Assembly (NCBI GenBank): GCA_942490895.1
Contig: CALNZC010000086.1
Location: 1 to 64,000, forward strand
DNA length: 64,000 nt
Source: JAGNXB01 sp942490895
GTDB taxonomy: Bacteria > Bacteroidota > Bacteroidia > Chitinophagales > Saprospiraceae
Direction: 5' to 3'
In this document: one piece after another, positions 36,801 to 45,390 of the stretch
How the letters are laid out: each line of letters begins with the position of its first letter
Numbering within the stretch: position 1 is the first letter of the stretch
Program-made: the position numbers and the translations under genes
Notes under the pieces: generated by a model
What the model was told of the DNA's origin: nothing
Database searches by the model: none
What the model saw: the letters and a program-made list of their open reading frames with translations, nothing else

Positions 36801-37066
36801 ACGATGCTATCCGGCTTGATTACATAAGGTATGGCCTTCTTCACCGGAATCTCGCAGCTTGCAGCGACCGTGGCGGCGCCGAGGCTGAATCCGAGAAACT
36901 TGAGAAAATCACGGCGGGAGGATTCCAAGCGGTCCATGGTCCCTTCCTTACCAAGATCTTCGACGATGGAGGTTTCTGGAAATTCACGGTTTGCTGCGGC
37001 AAGAAGCTCCGGGTCATTCCGAAGATCCTGGGCACTAACCCATATTTCCTTACTAGGCTGCTTCAT
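33881..37066 (-). CDS. actB: Alternative complex III subunit ActB (molybdopterin-like + Fe-S protein)
   Basis: A 1061-aa periplasmic subunit. A twin-arginine signal (SSRRDFLKFLGFSLG, RR at 51-52) ends in a Cys-containing SCEIP segment (C71) that could be a lipobox. The N-terminal ~700 residues resemble molybdopterin oxidoreductases that have lost the cofactor. The C-terminal ~300 residues are a ferredoxin-like domain with clusters CIGCSACTVAC, CQHCDNAPCENVCPV, CIGTRYCANNCPF and the last group KCSFC with CMTACPTDAI, fitting three [4Fe-4S] and one [3Fe-4S] sites known for ActB. It sits between actA and actC, and it passes electrons from the quinol site to the haems. Confidence 0.95.
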   Translation of the reverse strand: MKQPSKEIWVSAQDLRNDPELLAAANREFPETSIVEDLGKEGTMDRLESSRRDFLKFLGFSLGAATVAASCEIPVKKAIPYVIKPDSIVPGVASYYASAYVDGGDFLPVLVKTREGRPIKIEGNAISPMTGGGTSARAQASVLSLYDTNRLQSAGKVEDGQVTAMTWEDLDKEVKASLTKGGAIRLLSRTVISPSAKAAIAAFSAKYPSTSWIQYDPISSSALLDAQEMSYGVRAIPSYHFDQAEVIVSFDADFLGTWISPVEYARAYSKGRKINDTKAARMSRHYQVESYMSMTGSNADHRVMVKPSEQGAAIAALYNAVASARGASTINAPALNDKAKKAMSKVAADLIKAAGKGLVVCGVNNLAEQVLVAKINALLGNDGTTVTMNDYSHQRQGSDQDLAGLIKEMKSGSVSTLIVLDGNPAFDNAQSAAFREGMTKVGTRIACAGTLEETGALGTHVAPTTHLLESWGDAQPKNDQIYLIQPTIAPLFPVRQWEQSLLVWAESAELDTTSDQPYYEFVRKNWERTVYTNQSGGKTFTAFWESTLHDGMLLVSGSSAASSNNADASAVASSLTTPSGGDEIQFFESINMGAGQFAGNPWLQELADPITRCVWGNYLYVPIGWDGGNDYTFFQGLEDGDRVNLEINGVSQTVTIVHQFGLMQGTFAIALGYGRQTVGKAGRNIGTNVQDFLTVNKSGYSTSYTAAPVVSGKVGRDKEFACVQHHHTMGVTGADPKTGETINVDEKTVATIGEGFQGSLVDRSIIFRGNLAELEQLEEKIHHKREEFQYLNDKTLYPSYDEVYEMGHHWGMHIDLNACIGCSACTVACMAENNVPVVGKKEVFRHHEMTWLRIDRYFYGEMDNPSVVYQPMMCQHCDNAPCENVCPVSATNHSSEGLNQMAYNRCIGTRYCANNCPFKVRRFNWLDYTTADLFPANEPRLNGEEMPFGADNLTRMVLNPDVTVRARGVMEKCSFCVQRIQEGKLTAKREGRVLRDGDVKSACMTACPTDAITFGDLNNKESQLNKDLESPLVYQVLEEVNVRPSVNYRARVLNRDESLES

Positions 37067-37105
37067 AGAAGGTGATTAGCTGATTTGGCGATGACGGATG
37101 AGTGT

Positions 37106-38515
37106 TTAGTAATGACATTTTTGGCATTCTGTCCCTCCAATGTCTTCCACCGTGACCTTATCCCGTTTACCGGAGGCCAACTCCTGGTGGTATTTCTCAT
37201 ACGATTTATAGTAGTCGTTGTCTTTGAATTTTACTTCGGTTTCGCGGTGGCAATTGATACACCATCCCATACTGAGGGTGGCATACTGCTTGACAACTGC
37301 CATTTCTTCCACCTTACCGTGGCACTGCTGGCAATCCAATTTGCCAACTGTGACGTGCTGGGCATGATTGAAGTAGACATGATCAGGCAGGTTGTGAATC
37401 CGATTCCATTCGATTGGTCCTCCGATCTTTGGATCATGTTCGCTTGTCAAGGAATTGACCAGATTGTTCCATTGATCCTTCACGGCCTTCTCTCCTTTCG
37501 CGTCCAGGGAAGCCAATTCTTTATCTACGATATAGTTGTCCGCGATCCACTTCTTGTAGATGGCCTCGATATCCTCGGTGGCCATATTGTTGTAGTTCTC
37601 GATATACGTATCTGTGGTCGGATCATATCCGACAGAGGCAAAAATCTTGGTCAATTCAGCAGTGCCGTAGGTTGACCCTTTTTTAATCGCCTTGTGGCAA
37701 TTCATACATGTGTTGGCTGCTGGAATGATACTGTGCTTACTGCGACGGGCACCATCATGGCAATACTGGCAATCAATCTTGTTGACACCCGCGTGAGTCA
37801 CGTGGGAGAATTTGATAGGCTGTTCAGGCTGATAATTCTGCTGGCGACCAAACGAAATAGCATTGTTGACCGTAGTATACCCACCGAGCACAATCAAGGC
37901 GAAGATCACAAATGCGATAACTGACTTGGAGGTCAGGATCTCACGGATCGAAGGACGAGCCGCTTCAGTGTCACCTGCAGCAATCTTATGCATATGATCT
38001 AGATTGCCAACGATCCTGGCCAGGATCAATGCAATCAATGCCAGCAAGATGGCCAGCACACTATAAATCAAGGTATAATTTGTTTTGGGTTGCTCGACGA
38101 CAGCAACGGCACCTGCAGCAGCTGCGTTTCCACCTTCTGTACCGGTATAGACCGCTTCGACATAGGCCAGAATAGAGCCAATTTCGTCATCCGTCAGATT
38201 GGGGAATGGATTCATCAATACCTTGTTCCAGGTATTGTACATATCCACTGCATATGGATCACCTGAAGCAACCACTGATTGGCTGTTTCGAATCCATCCA
38301 TATAACAATTCTTCTCGTCCGGACCATCTTTCGGTTACGCCACCCAGGGCAGGACCCGTCAAATTATCCTTCATATTCCTATTGTGACATTGGGCACAAT
38401 TGGCTTTGAAGAGCTGCTTTCCGGAATCGACAGATACTTCTGCCGAGCTGACGAAGGTGGTCAAAAGGAAGACCAATGAAAGCAGTGAGCTGATAATCAA
38501 TCGCTTATTCACCAT
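37106..38515 (-). CDS. actA: Alternative complex III subunit ActA, multihaem cytochrome c
   Basis: First gene of the respiratory operon; 469 residues. A signal-like segment (1-25) precedes a monohaem cytochrome domain with CAQCH at 40-44. Two membrane helices follow (about 148-170 and 196-220), then a class III-type domain with five more CxxCH motifs at 249, 270, 395, 419 and 464. The last ends one residue before the stop (CQKCHY). Several distal histidines (HVTHAG, HNLPDHVYFNHAQH) could be axial ligands. ActA accepts electrons from ActB. A promoter-like sequence lies ~30 nt upstream. Confidence 0.93.
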   Translation of the reverse strand: MVNKRLIISSLLSLVFLLTTFVSSAEVSVDSGKQLFKANCAQCHNRNMKDNLTGPALGGVTERWSGREELLYGWIRNSQSVVASGDPYAVDMYNTWNKVLMNPFPNLTDDEIGSILAYVEAVYTGTEGGNAAAAGAVAVVEQPKTNYTLIYSVLAILLALIALILARIVGNLDHMHKIAAGDTEAARPSIREILTSKSVIAFVIFALIVLGGYTTVNNAISFGRQQNYQPEQPIKFSHVTHAGVNKIDCQYCHDGARRSKHSIIPAANTCMNCHKAIKKGSTYGTAELTKIFASVGYDPTTDTYIENYNNMATEDIEAIYKKWIADNYIVDKELASLDAKGEKAVKDQWNNLVNSLTSEHDPKIGGPIEWNRIHNLPDHVYFNHAQHVTVGKLDCQQCHGKVEEMAVVKQYATLSMGWCINCHRETEVKFKDNDYYKSYEKYHQELASGKRDKVTVEDIGGTECQKCHY

Positions 38516-38544
38516 ACGAGGGAATTGTCATTTTAATGTCACGG

Positions 38545-38576
38545 CAAAAATACAATCCGGTCCAAGCAGCACCAAT
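38545..38576 (-). promoter_or_regulatory. Bacteroidota-type promoter of the act-cox operon
   Basis: Read on the minus strand, TATTTTTG (38552-38545) fits the -7 consensus TAnnTTTG. A TTG at 38575-38573, 20 nt upstream, fits the -33 element. It lies about 30 nt before the actA start, which suits a short leader. This would drive all fifteen genes down to 22082, since no internal gap is long enough for an obvious second promoter. Confidence 0.55.
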
Positions 38577-38598
38577 CAAAACGTTAAGATGATCATCT

Positions 38599-38617
38599 AT
38601 TTAGATTTTATCTAAAT
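38599..38617. repeat. AT-rich inverted repeat between thyA and actA
   Basis: A perfect 8-bp inverted repeat, ATTTAGAT (38599-38606) and ATCTAAAT (38610-38617), closes a TTT loop. It lies directly after the thyA stop and upstream of the actA promoter. It could be the thyA terminator or an operator for the respiratory operon. The low GC of the stem argues against a strong terminator. Confidence 0.4.
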
Positions 38618-38619
38618 AA

Positions 38620-39414
38620 TTATATGGCCACCTCAGCCTTGATATGAGGGTGTGGATCATAGTTTTGGAGCGTAAAATCTTCAAATGAAAATGAGAAAAT
38701 ATCTTTTCGTTCAGAATTGATTTTCATGACAGGCAATTTTCGGCATGACCGGGTCAATTGCAGTTCGGCCTGATCCCGATGATTGGCATACAAATGTACA
38801 TCACCAAATGTATGTACAAATGTTCCCGGTTCAAGATCACAAACCTGGGCCATCATCATCGTCAGCAAAGCGTAGGAAGCAATATTAAACGGCACTCCCA
38901 GGAAAACATCTGCTGACCGCTGATACAGTTGGCAGGACAACTTCCCATCACTCACATAAAACTGGAACAGACAATGACAGGGACTGAGGGCCATTTTGTC
39001 CAAATCTCCAACATTCCATGCAGACACAATGATCCTCCGTGAGTCCGGCTGATTCCGGATCAGCTGCAGGGCATCGCGGATCTGATCATGGGTTTTGCCG
39101 TCTGCGCCTTCCCAGGATCGCCATTGTTTCCCGTATACAGGTCCCAATTCACCCTGATCATCGGCCCATTCATTCCAAATGCGCACACCATTCTCTTGCA
39201 AATATTGCACATTCGTATCGCCGTTCAGGAACCACAGCAACTCATATACAATAGATTTGAGATGCAATTTCTTGGTAGTCACCATCGGAAATCCGTCAGC
39301 CAGATCAAAACGCATCTGGTAGCCAAAGACACTTCTAGTGCCTGTGCCCGTGCGGTCTGATTTGTCTGTACCCTCGTCCAGAATATGGCGAAGAAGCTCT
39401 TGGTACTGTTTCAT
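38620..39414 (-). CDS. thyA: Thymidylate synthase
   Basis: Methylates dUMP to dTMP using methylenetetrahydrofolate. The 264-aa length matches the E. coli enzyme exactly. The catalytic C146 lies in ALSPCHCLFQFYV, the phosphate-binding Arg is in SDRTGTGT, and QLYQRSADVFLGVPFNIASYALL is the central conserved block (residues ~165-187). The C-terminus ends AEVAI. No dihydrofolate reductase gene is adjacent. It lies upstream of the act promoter on the same strand and divergent from the UbiD gene. Confidence 0.97.
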   Translation of the reverse strand: MKQYQELLRHILDEGTDKSDRTGTGTRSVFGYQMRFDLADGFPMVTTKKLHLKSIVYELLWFLNGDTNVQYLQENGVRIWNEWADDQGELGPVYGKQWRSWEGADGKTHDQIRDALQLIRNQPDSRRIIVSAWNVGDLDKMALSPCHCLFQFYVSDGKLSCQLYQRSADVFLGVPFNIASYALLTMMMAQVCDLEPGTFVHTFGDVHLYANHRDQAELQLTRSCRKLPVMKINSERKDIFSFSFEDFTLQNYDPHPHIKAEVAI

Positions 39415-39481
39415 AGGGTTCTTGCAGGCAAATCTACAAACTCATGTGGAATATCTTTGTTGCGTTTCAAACTCCTCTTGT

Positions 39482-41314
39482 ATGTCCTATCGTAGTCTTG
39501 CTGCAGCCGCCCATGATCTGGAACGAACCGGCCAACTCGTTCGCATTGATCATCCAGTGGATCCTGACCTGGAAATGGCTGAAATCCATCGGCGTGTGCA
39601 GGAAGCGGGTGGTCCGGCCCTCCTCTTCACGCAGGTAGTTGGTTCACCGTTCAAGGCCCTGTCCAATTTATATGGCACTTATGAACGGGCGAGATATCTT
39701 TTTCGGGACACATTTCCACTTGTGGAACAAGTCGTACAATTGAAAGGCGACCCGATGGCCTTGCTGCGTCATCCCTGGTCCTACCGCAAGGCACCCTTTG
39801 CTGCACTGCACGGATTGCCGCGAAAAAGTCGACGAGCAAAAGTCCGGTATAGTCGTACAACGATCGATCAATTACCAATGGTAAAAAGCTGGCCCGACGA
39901 CGGTGGTGCCTTTGTTACCTTACCGCAGGTGGTCACTTTTCCTCCTGAAAGCAAACAGATCATGTCCTCGAATGTGGGCATGTATCGGATCCAGTTGTCA
40001 GGCAATGACTACCAGATGAATAAGGAGATCGGGCTGCATTACCAGCTCCACCGGGGCATCGGCATTCATCATACCCAGTACAATCAATCCGACCAGCCCT
40101 TCAAAGCCACTGTTTGTGTCGGTGGACCGCCAGCCAATGCTTTTTCGGCGATTATGCCCTTGCCCGAGGGTCTTTCAGAACTGACCTTTGCCGGTATGCT
40201 CAACGGTCATCGTTTCCCGTATCATTTTCATGAAGGCCATTTTCTGGCCAATGAAGCCGACTTCTGTATTACCGGAACCATTCGAAAGAATGGCCTGAAG
40301 CCGGAAGGCCCTTTTGGCGATCACTTGGGCTATTACAGTCTCCGGCACGACTTTCCGGTGATGGAAGTCGAGTCTGTTTATCATCGCAAGGACCCCCTCT
40401 GGCATTTCACTGTCGTCGGGCGACCACCCCAGGAAGATTCCATCTTTGGCCGATTGATCCACGATCTGGTCGGAGACCTGCTTCCCAGCGAATTTCCCGG
40501 CATCCGGGATGTCCATGCCGTGGATGATTCAGGTGTGCACCCCCTCCTGTTAGCCGTAGGCACAGAACGATACATGCCTTTTCGGGAGCCTGTTCCGGAA
40601 GAGATCCTCACGCAGGCAAATCATCTATTAGGGAAGGGACAGACCACTCTGGCAAAATTCCTCATCATCACGGATGGGTCGGACGATCCTGGTCTGACCT
40701 GTCATCCGATCGAACCCTTCTTTCAGCATGTCCTGTCTCGGATCAGGTGGGATCGTGATCTGCATTTCCAGACACAGACGACCATGGACACCCTCGATTA
40801 TTCCGGCTCCGGCTGGAATGCCGGATCCAAGGTGGTCATGGCTTGCCGTGGTCCGGTGATCCGATCTCTGGGCACAACCATTCCACCCCTCAATCTTCCC
40901 AGTGAGTGGAATCAGGCCAAACTGGTGATGCCCGGTGTCATTGCACTTTCCGGAGCATCATTCACATCCTATTCCGATGTGGAACACCAACTGGCCCAGC
41001 TGATCAGCACACTGGACGGCGGCGTAGATCTATCGGCATTTCCACTCATCCTTTTACAGGATGATGCCTCCTTTGCAGCCACCAATCTTTCCAACTTCTT
41101 GTGGACAACGTTTACCCGTACCAATCCTTCCCATGACATTCATGGTGTGCGGGCTTTTTATCGCAATAAGCACTGGGGGTGTGAGGGGCCACTCATCCTG
41201 GATGCTCGAACAAAATCACATCATGCACCTCCTTTGATCCAGGATGAAAGGGTCACCAAACGAGTGGATGATCTTTTTCGTGCAGGCGGACCATTAGCCG
41301 GAATCCTATCTTAG
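39482..41314 (+). CDS. UbiD family prenylated-FMN decarboxylase
   Basis: A 610-aa (de)carboxylase of the UbiD family. ATG at 39482 (MSYRSLAAAAHDLERTGQL) is preferred; upstream in-frame codons lie inside thyA. Family segments include NLYGTYERARYLF, YRIQLSGNDYQMNKEIGLHYQ, KPEGPFGDHLGYYSL and the C-terminal GCEGPLILDAR. Such proteins in Bacteroidota are usually tied to menaquinone synthesis or aromatic acid decarboxylation. The flavin prenyltransferase partner (UbiX) is not in the window, so the substrate cannot be stated. Confidence 0.88.
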   Translation: MSYRSLAAAAHDLERTGQLVRIDHPVDPDLEMAEIHRRVQEAGGPALLFTQVVGSPFKALSNLYGTYERARYLFRDTFPLVEQVVQLKGDPMALLRHPWSYRKAPFAALHGLPRKSRRAKVRYSRTTIDQLPMVKSWPDDGGAFVTLPQVVTFPPESKQIMSSNVGMYRIQLSGNDYQMNKEIGLHYQLHRGIGIHHTQYNQSDQPFKATVCVGGPPANAFSAIMPLPEGLSELTFAGMLNGHRFPYHFHEGHFLANEADFCITGTIRKNGLKPEGPFGDHLGYYSLRHDFPVMEVESVYHRKDPLWHFTVVGRPPQEDSIFGRLIHDLVGDLLPSEFPGIRDVHAVDDSGVHPLLLAVGTERYMPFREPVPEEILTQANHLLGKGQTTLAKFLIITDGSDDPGLTCHPIEPFFQHVLSRIRWDRDLHFQTQTTMDTLDYSGSGWNAGSKVVMACRGPVIRSLGTTIPPLNLPSEWNQAKLVMPGVIALSGASFTSYSDVEHQLAQLISTLDGGVDLSAFPLILLQDDASFAATNLSNFLWTTFTRTNPSHDIHGVRAFYRNKHWGCEGPLILDARTKSHHAPPLIQDERVTKRVDDLFRAGGPLAGILS

Positions 41315-41321
41315 CCCTTAC

Positions 41322-42686
41322 ATGGAGTTACCATCGGCCTTCCAAAATGTGATGCAATCTCAACTGGGTGACTCCTTTGAGGCATTTCGAGATGCGCTGA
41401 CAAAGCCTTCGCCCACTTCTATCCGGCATCATCCGCTCAAACGATCACGATCTGTACAAGAGGTCAATGCGGTGCCCTGGGCGGCCCTGGGGGAGTATCT
41501 GGCTGAACGGCCTGTATTCACATTGGACCCACTATATCATGCCGGATGTTACTATGTCCAGGAAGCTTCCTCTATGATCCTGGAGGCGTTTTATCGGATG
41601 CTCCCTCCGGTCTCATCACGAAGTTTACTGGACCTGTGTGCAGCGCCCGGTGGCAAAGCCACCCACCTCCTCTCTTTGATGCGGGAAGGTGACTATTTGT
41701 TGACCAATGAGGTCCATCCAAATCGGCATGGCATCCTGTTTGAGAATCTGACCCGATGGGGAAACCCACGTGTCATCGTTGGCCGCTGTTCACCCGATGA
41801 TCTGGCTGCCCGGCACCCTGAACGGTTTGATCTCATCCTGGTCGATGCCCCTTGTTCCGGAGAAGGTATGATCCGGAAAGATCCAGTGGCCCTTCGTCAA
41901 TGGACCCCCGAACTGGTTCAAAAATGTGTCATACGACAACAGGCCATCCTCAAACAAGCCATGGCATTGCTCCGGCCAGGCGGATATTTAATCTACTCCA
42001 CCTGTACGTTCAACCGGGAGGAGAATGAGACGCAGATTGAAGGATTATTGAGAGACTTCGATTGCTCAGAGATCAGGCCTGATCTGGATGATGACTGGGG
42101 CATTGTTCACTCTGATCATGGTGTTCGATGCTATCCACATCTCATGGAAGGCGAAGGGTTGTTTATGAGTATGATCCGGAAAGAAAGCTCGGTCGCATCG
42201 CCGTCTGAAATGAGCGGATCGACGCGAATGGCTAACCGACACCTGGGCATTCCGGCCCTCCCCCCCCCCAAGGAGTTGCATCATTTCATTCAAACCAAAG
42301 ACTTTACCTGGTATCAAGGACGGCAAGAGACCTGGCGAGCCATTCCAAACCTTCTCCATCAACATGCACCCGACCTGATCGGTAGTCCCCTGGATCTGCA
42401 ATCCGGGCTGATCGTCGGTAAAATGAAAACACCAACCGTCTTCATTCCCGATCATGCTCTGGCATTATCCGAAGCATGCCAACCAGATGTGGCTCAATTA
42501 GAGTTAAAAATTGAGGATGCCTTGAGGTTCCTCAAGAAAGAAACCATCCCTTCTTCTGATGCCCCCAAAGGCATCTATCAGGTCACCCACCAAGGGCGCG
42601 GCTTGGGCTGGGCGAAGGTCATTCCAGGACGAGTCAACAATCTGATCCCTCACCATTGGCGCATCCGGATGACCATTCCAGAATGA
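41322..42686 (+). CDS. rRNA m5C methyltransferase (RsmF/NOL1-Sun family)
   Basis: SAM-dependent RNA cytosine-5 methyltransferase, 454 aa. The AdoMet site is LLDLCAAPGGKATHLL, the motif IV cysteine lies in VDAPCSGEGMIRK, and the nucleophile is in YSTCTFNREENE. A C-terminal RsmF-type RNA-binding domain follows (PPKELHHF to HHWRIRM). It starts 7 nt after the UbiD gene stop, on the same strand. The exact target cytosine is not deducible. Confidence 0.9.
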   Translation: MELPSAFQNVMQSQLGDSFEAFRDALTKPSPTSIRHHPLKRSRSVQEVNAVPWAALGEYLAERPVFTLDPLYHAGCYYVQEASSMILEAFYRMLPPVSSRSLLDLCAAPGGKATHLLSLMREGDYLLTNEVHPNRHGILFENLTRWGNPRVIVGRCSPDDLAARHPERFDLILVDAPCSGEGMIRKDPVALRQWTPELVQKCVIRQQAILKQAMALLRPGGYLIYSTCTFNREENETQIEGLLRDFDCSEIRPDLDDDWGIVHSDHGVRCYPHLMEGEGLFMSMIRKESSVASPSEMSGSTRMANRHLGIPALPPPKELHHFIQTKDFTWYQGRQETWRAIPNLLHQHAPDLIGSPLDLQSGLIVGKMKTPTVFIPDHALALSEACQPDVAQLELKIEDALRFLKKETIPSSDAPKGIYQVTHQGRGLGWAKVIPGRVNNLIPHHWRIRMTIPE

Positions 42687-42818
42687 TCTTTCCTGACATT
42701 TCCCTGGGTTTTCACTGTGCAATGACGGAGGTGGCAAGCCCACTTTGGCTGGTTCATGGAGGTCACCATCAGGATGAGACCCGGTTTGATCAGGGCTTCA
42801 GCTCCACGAAAAGCAATC

Positions 42819-42848
42819 TTGCAGAATTGCAATAAATAGGTATCTTTT
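42819..42848 (+). promoter_or_regulatory. Candidate promoter of the symporter gene
   Basis: TATCTTTT at 42841-42848 is one base from the TAnnTTTG -7 consensus. TTG at 42819-42821 is 19 nt upstream, in the place of the -33 element. It lies about 28 nt before the start codon. Confidence 0.4.
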
Positions 42849-42875
42849 CCCTCTCATCAAACACAACTTGAGCGT

Positions 42876-44477
42876 ATGGAACGAGGATTCTACAGGAGTT
42901 TCTGGCTTGTGATCACAGCCTTCCTTTTCCCTGGAATGGCTATGGCTAAAGGTCTGGATGAACGCATCAACGACTTTGTCAAACCCGCTACAGATGCGAT
43001 CAGCAGTGTCATCTTCTACAGCATCTCCCTGTCACCGGATGTTTCCGTACCCATCGTCCTCATAGTCCTGATCGGTGGTGCAGGATATTTCACGTTCTAT
43101 TTCAAATTCCCCAATCTGCGTCACTTGATGACATCGGTGAACATTATCCGGGGAAAATATTCTGGTCTTGAAGGACCGAACACGGAGGTACTCCCTTCCG
43201 AAATCAATATCGTTGACGGGGACCAGCCGGATACCATTCGAATAGAAGGTCATTCCGGAGAGGTTAGTCACTTTCAGGCCTTGACTGCTGCACTTTCGGC
43301 TACGGTTGGGTTAGGCAATATCGCCGGAGTAGCCATTGCTATTGCGATAGGTGGTCCGGGGGCAACATTCTGGATGATCCTCGCCGGTTTTCTAGGCATG
43401 GCTTCCAAGTTTGCTGAATGTACACTCGGTGTCAAGTACCGGGATATCGGACCGGATGGCACAGTCTATGGTGGCCCGATGTACTATTTAAAAAAGGGCC
43501 TGGCAGAATACAATCTTGCCGGTCTGGGCAAAGTCTTCGCTGTTTTCTTCGCGATCATGTGTGTCGGTGGTTCTTTTGGTGGGGGCAACATGTTTCAGGC
43601 CAACCAGGCTGCTGAAATGCTGACAGGTACGTTTAATATTGAATCAGGTTCTGCCGGGTTTGTGATCGGGCTTTTCTTTGCTGTTTTAGTCGGAATCGTG
43701 ATCATCGGTGGGATCAAACGGATCGGTGCGTGGACAGAAAAGATCGTCCCCTTTATGGTAGGGATCTATGTGGCCGCAGCACTGATCATTCTGGTCGCCA
43801 AGTTTGATGAAATCCCAACCGCCATCGGACTGATCTTTGACGGTGCATTCTCCCCAATCGGTATTGCCGGTGGATTTGTAGGCGTGTTGGTCCAGGGCTT
43901 CCGCAGAGCCGCCTTTTCGAATGAAGCGGGTGTCGGTTCTGCCGCCATCGCTCACTCTGCAGTGCGCACAAATTACCCGGCCAGTGAAGGCATGGTCGCT
44001 TTGATGGAGCCATTCATAGATACTATCCTGGTCTGTACAATGACCGCATTGGTTATTGTTATCACCAATATTGACGGAGGCTTTTTAGTCTATGGTGCAG
44101 GTGATGGCTTGAATGGGTCGACATTAACGGCTACTGCTTTTGATTCAGTCATTCCACACTTCTCCTACATCCTGACCATTGCGGTAGTGCTGTTTGCGTT
44201 TTCCACGATGATCTCCTGGTCGTACTACGGCTTGCAATCCTGGCTTTATCTCTTTGGCCGTTCACAGAAGAATGAAATGATTTACAAGGGGCTCTTCCTG
44301 ATCTTTGTCGTTGTGGGTGCTTCTGCCAGCCTTGGTGCGGTTGTCGACTTCTCCGATGCAATGATCTTTGCGATGGTCTTCCCGAATATTATTGGGGTCA
44401 TTATCCTCGCTCCTGAAGTGCGCAAAGAAGTCAGTCGATACCTGGATGCGATTCGAACATTGCCAAAGGAAAAATAG
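42876..44477 (+). CDS. Sodium:alanine/glycine symporter (AGCS family)
   Basis: Inner-membrane amino acid:Na+ symporter of 533 residues with about eleven helices. A hydrophobic N-terminal segment ends in GMAMAKG and may be a cleaved signal. AGCS signatures are GGAGYFTFYFKFPNLRHL, TAALSATVGLGNIAGVAIAI, GGPGATFWMILAGFLGMASK and RRAAFSNEAGVGSAAIAHSA. An insert at about 95-128 is longer than in classical members. It stands alone, with its own likely promoter. Its substrate, probably alanine or glycine, is inferred from the family. Confidence 0.94.
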   Translation: MERGFYRSFWLVITAFLFPGMAMAKGLDERINDFVKPATDAISSVIFYSISLSPDVSVPIVLIVLIGGAGYFTFYFKFPNLRHLMTSVNIIRGKYSGLEGPNTEVLPSEINIVDGDQPDTIRIEGHSGEVSHFQALTAALSATVGLGNIAGVAIAIAIGGPGATFWMILAGFLGMASKFAECTLGVKYRDIGPDGTVYGGPMYYLKKGLAEYNLAGLGKVFAVFFAIMCVGGSFGGGNMFQANQAAEMLTGTFNIESGSAGFVIGLFFAVLVGIVIIGGIKRIGAWTEKIVPFMVGIYVAAALIILVAKFDEIPTAIGLIFDGAFSPIGIAGGFVGVLVQGFRRAAFSNEAGVGSAAIAHSAVRTNYPASEGMVALMEPFIDTILVCTMTALVIVITNIDGGFLVYGAGDGLNGSTLTATAFDSVIPHFSYILTIAVVLFAFSTMISWSYYGLQSWLYLFGRSQKNEMIYKGLFLIFVVVGASASLGAVVDFSDAMIFAMVFPNIIGVIILAPEVRKEVSRYLDAIRTLPKEK

Positions 44478-44502
44478 GGCGTTTCTGTTCGAGGTTCCTT
44501 TC

Positions 44503-45390
44503 TTACTGAAAGTTCCCTTTGAGGAGAAACCGACGACAGGCTTCCCATATTTCAGGAGATTTTGCCATCTTGAAATGACCCAAACCCCTGGTTTTCATCA
44601 ACCGGACACCGGGGAGTCTGGTAGCGATTCGTTCGGCTTCCCACATGGGAACGATCTGGTCCTGTTCATCATGGATCAAGAGTATTCTGGCTTTGACCCG
44701 ATCTCCAAGAGAATAGATCTCTGACTCCTGAATAGGCCTCCCCAGCATTTCAGCCATCCGGGACAGGACGGCCGGTTTTAGTTTGGCTGGTAATCGCAAG
44801 CGCACCATAAAGGCATCCATGATTTCCTCGTAAGCTGTCGGGGCTGCTAACATCACAATGCGCTTGACCTGCCAAGGATATTCCTCATAAGCCAAAGCAT
44901 AAGTCAACGCCCGGCCCCCGAATGAATGGGTAACAGCTCCTTCAAACGGTCCATGCATCTGGTCCACAGTCCGAATGGCCTGTACATAGGAACGTAGACT
45001 TGTCCGCCATCCCGATGACTCGCCATGTCCGGGGGCATCTAAAGCGACAACCGAGAAGCCACGGGCGACAAATGTTGGGACGAAGTATCGCAAAGCGGTT
45101 CCGCGACTTTGCCATCCATGGAGGAGCAACATACGCCTTTGGCCTTTCCCCCACTGGTATACCCGGATCCGTTTTCCATTGGATGTCACCCAGGATCTTC
45201 GTGCCGAAACCAAGAGATTATCCTGGCGATAATGTCTGGCCTTCTGCCCCGGGATGGTGAAAAGCAAGAGTGCAAATTTGCTGGCGATCCGGGGAGAGAG
45301 CCAGCTCAGCCAACGCAGGATGGCACCCCAGAAAAATAATCCTGGAATGGTTTTAATCTCCTGATTCTGATTTAGATTCTGGTCTCTCAT
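44503..45390 (-). CDS. Alpha/beta hydrolase
   Basis: About 295 residues. The strand-turn LLLHGWQSRGTALRYF supplies the oxyanion hole, and ALDAPGHGESSG is the next family block. The nucleophile elbow reads VTHSFGGRAL, where the usual first Gly of G-x-S-x-G is replaced by Thr. The acid is in LIHDEQDQIVP, and the catalytic His is in GLGHFKMAKSPEIW. ATG at 45390 is preferred over one 16 codons upstream. Its substrate is unknown. Its start lies inside the 3' end of a zinc-ribbon relic, so both were probably one transcript. Confidence 0.85.
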   Translation of the reverse strand: MRDQNLNQNQEIKTIPGLFFWGAILRWLSWLSPRIASKFALLLFTIPGQKARHYRQDNLLVSARRSWVTSNGKRIRVYQWGKGQRRMLLLHGWQSRGTALRYFVPTFVARGFSVVALDAPGHGESSGWRTSLRSYVQAIRTVDQMHGPFEGAVTHSFGGRALTYALAYEEYPWQVKRIVMLAAPTAYEEIMDAFMVRLRLPAKLKPAVLSRMAEMLGRPIQESEIYSLGDRVKARILLIHDEQDQIVPMWEAERIATRLPGVRLMKTRGLGHFKMAKSPEIWEACRRFLLKGNFQ

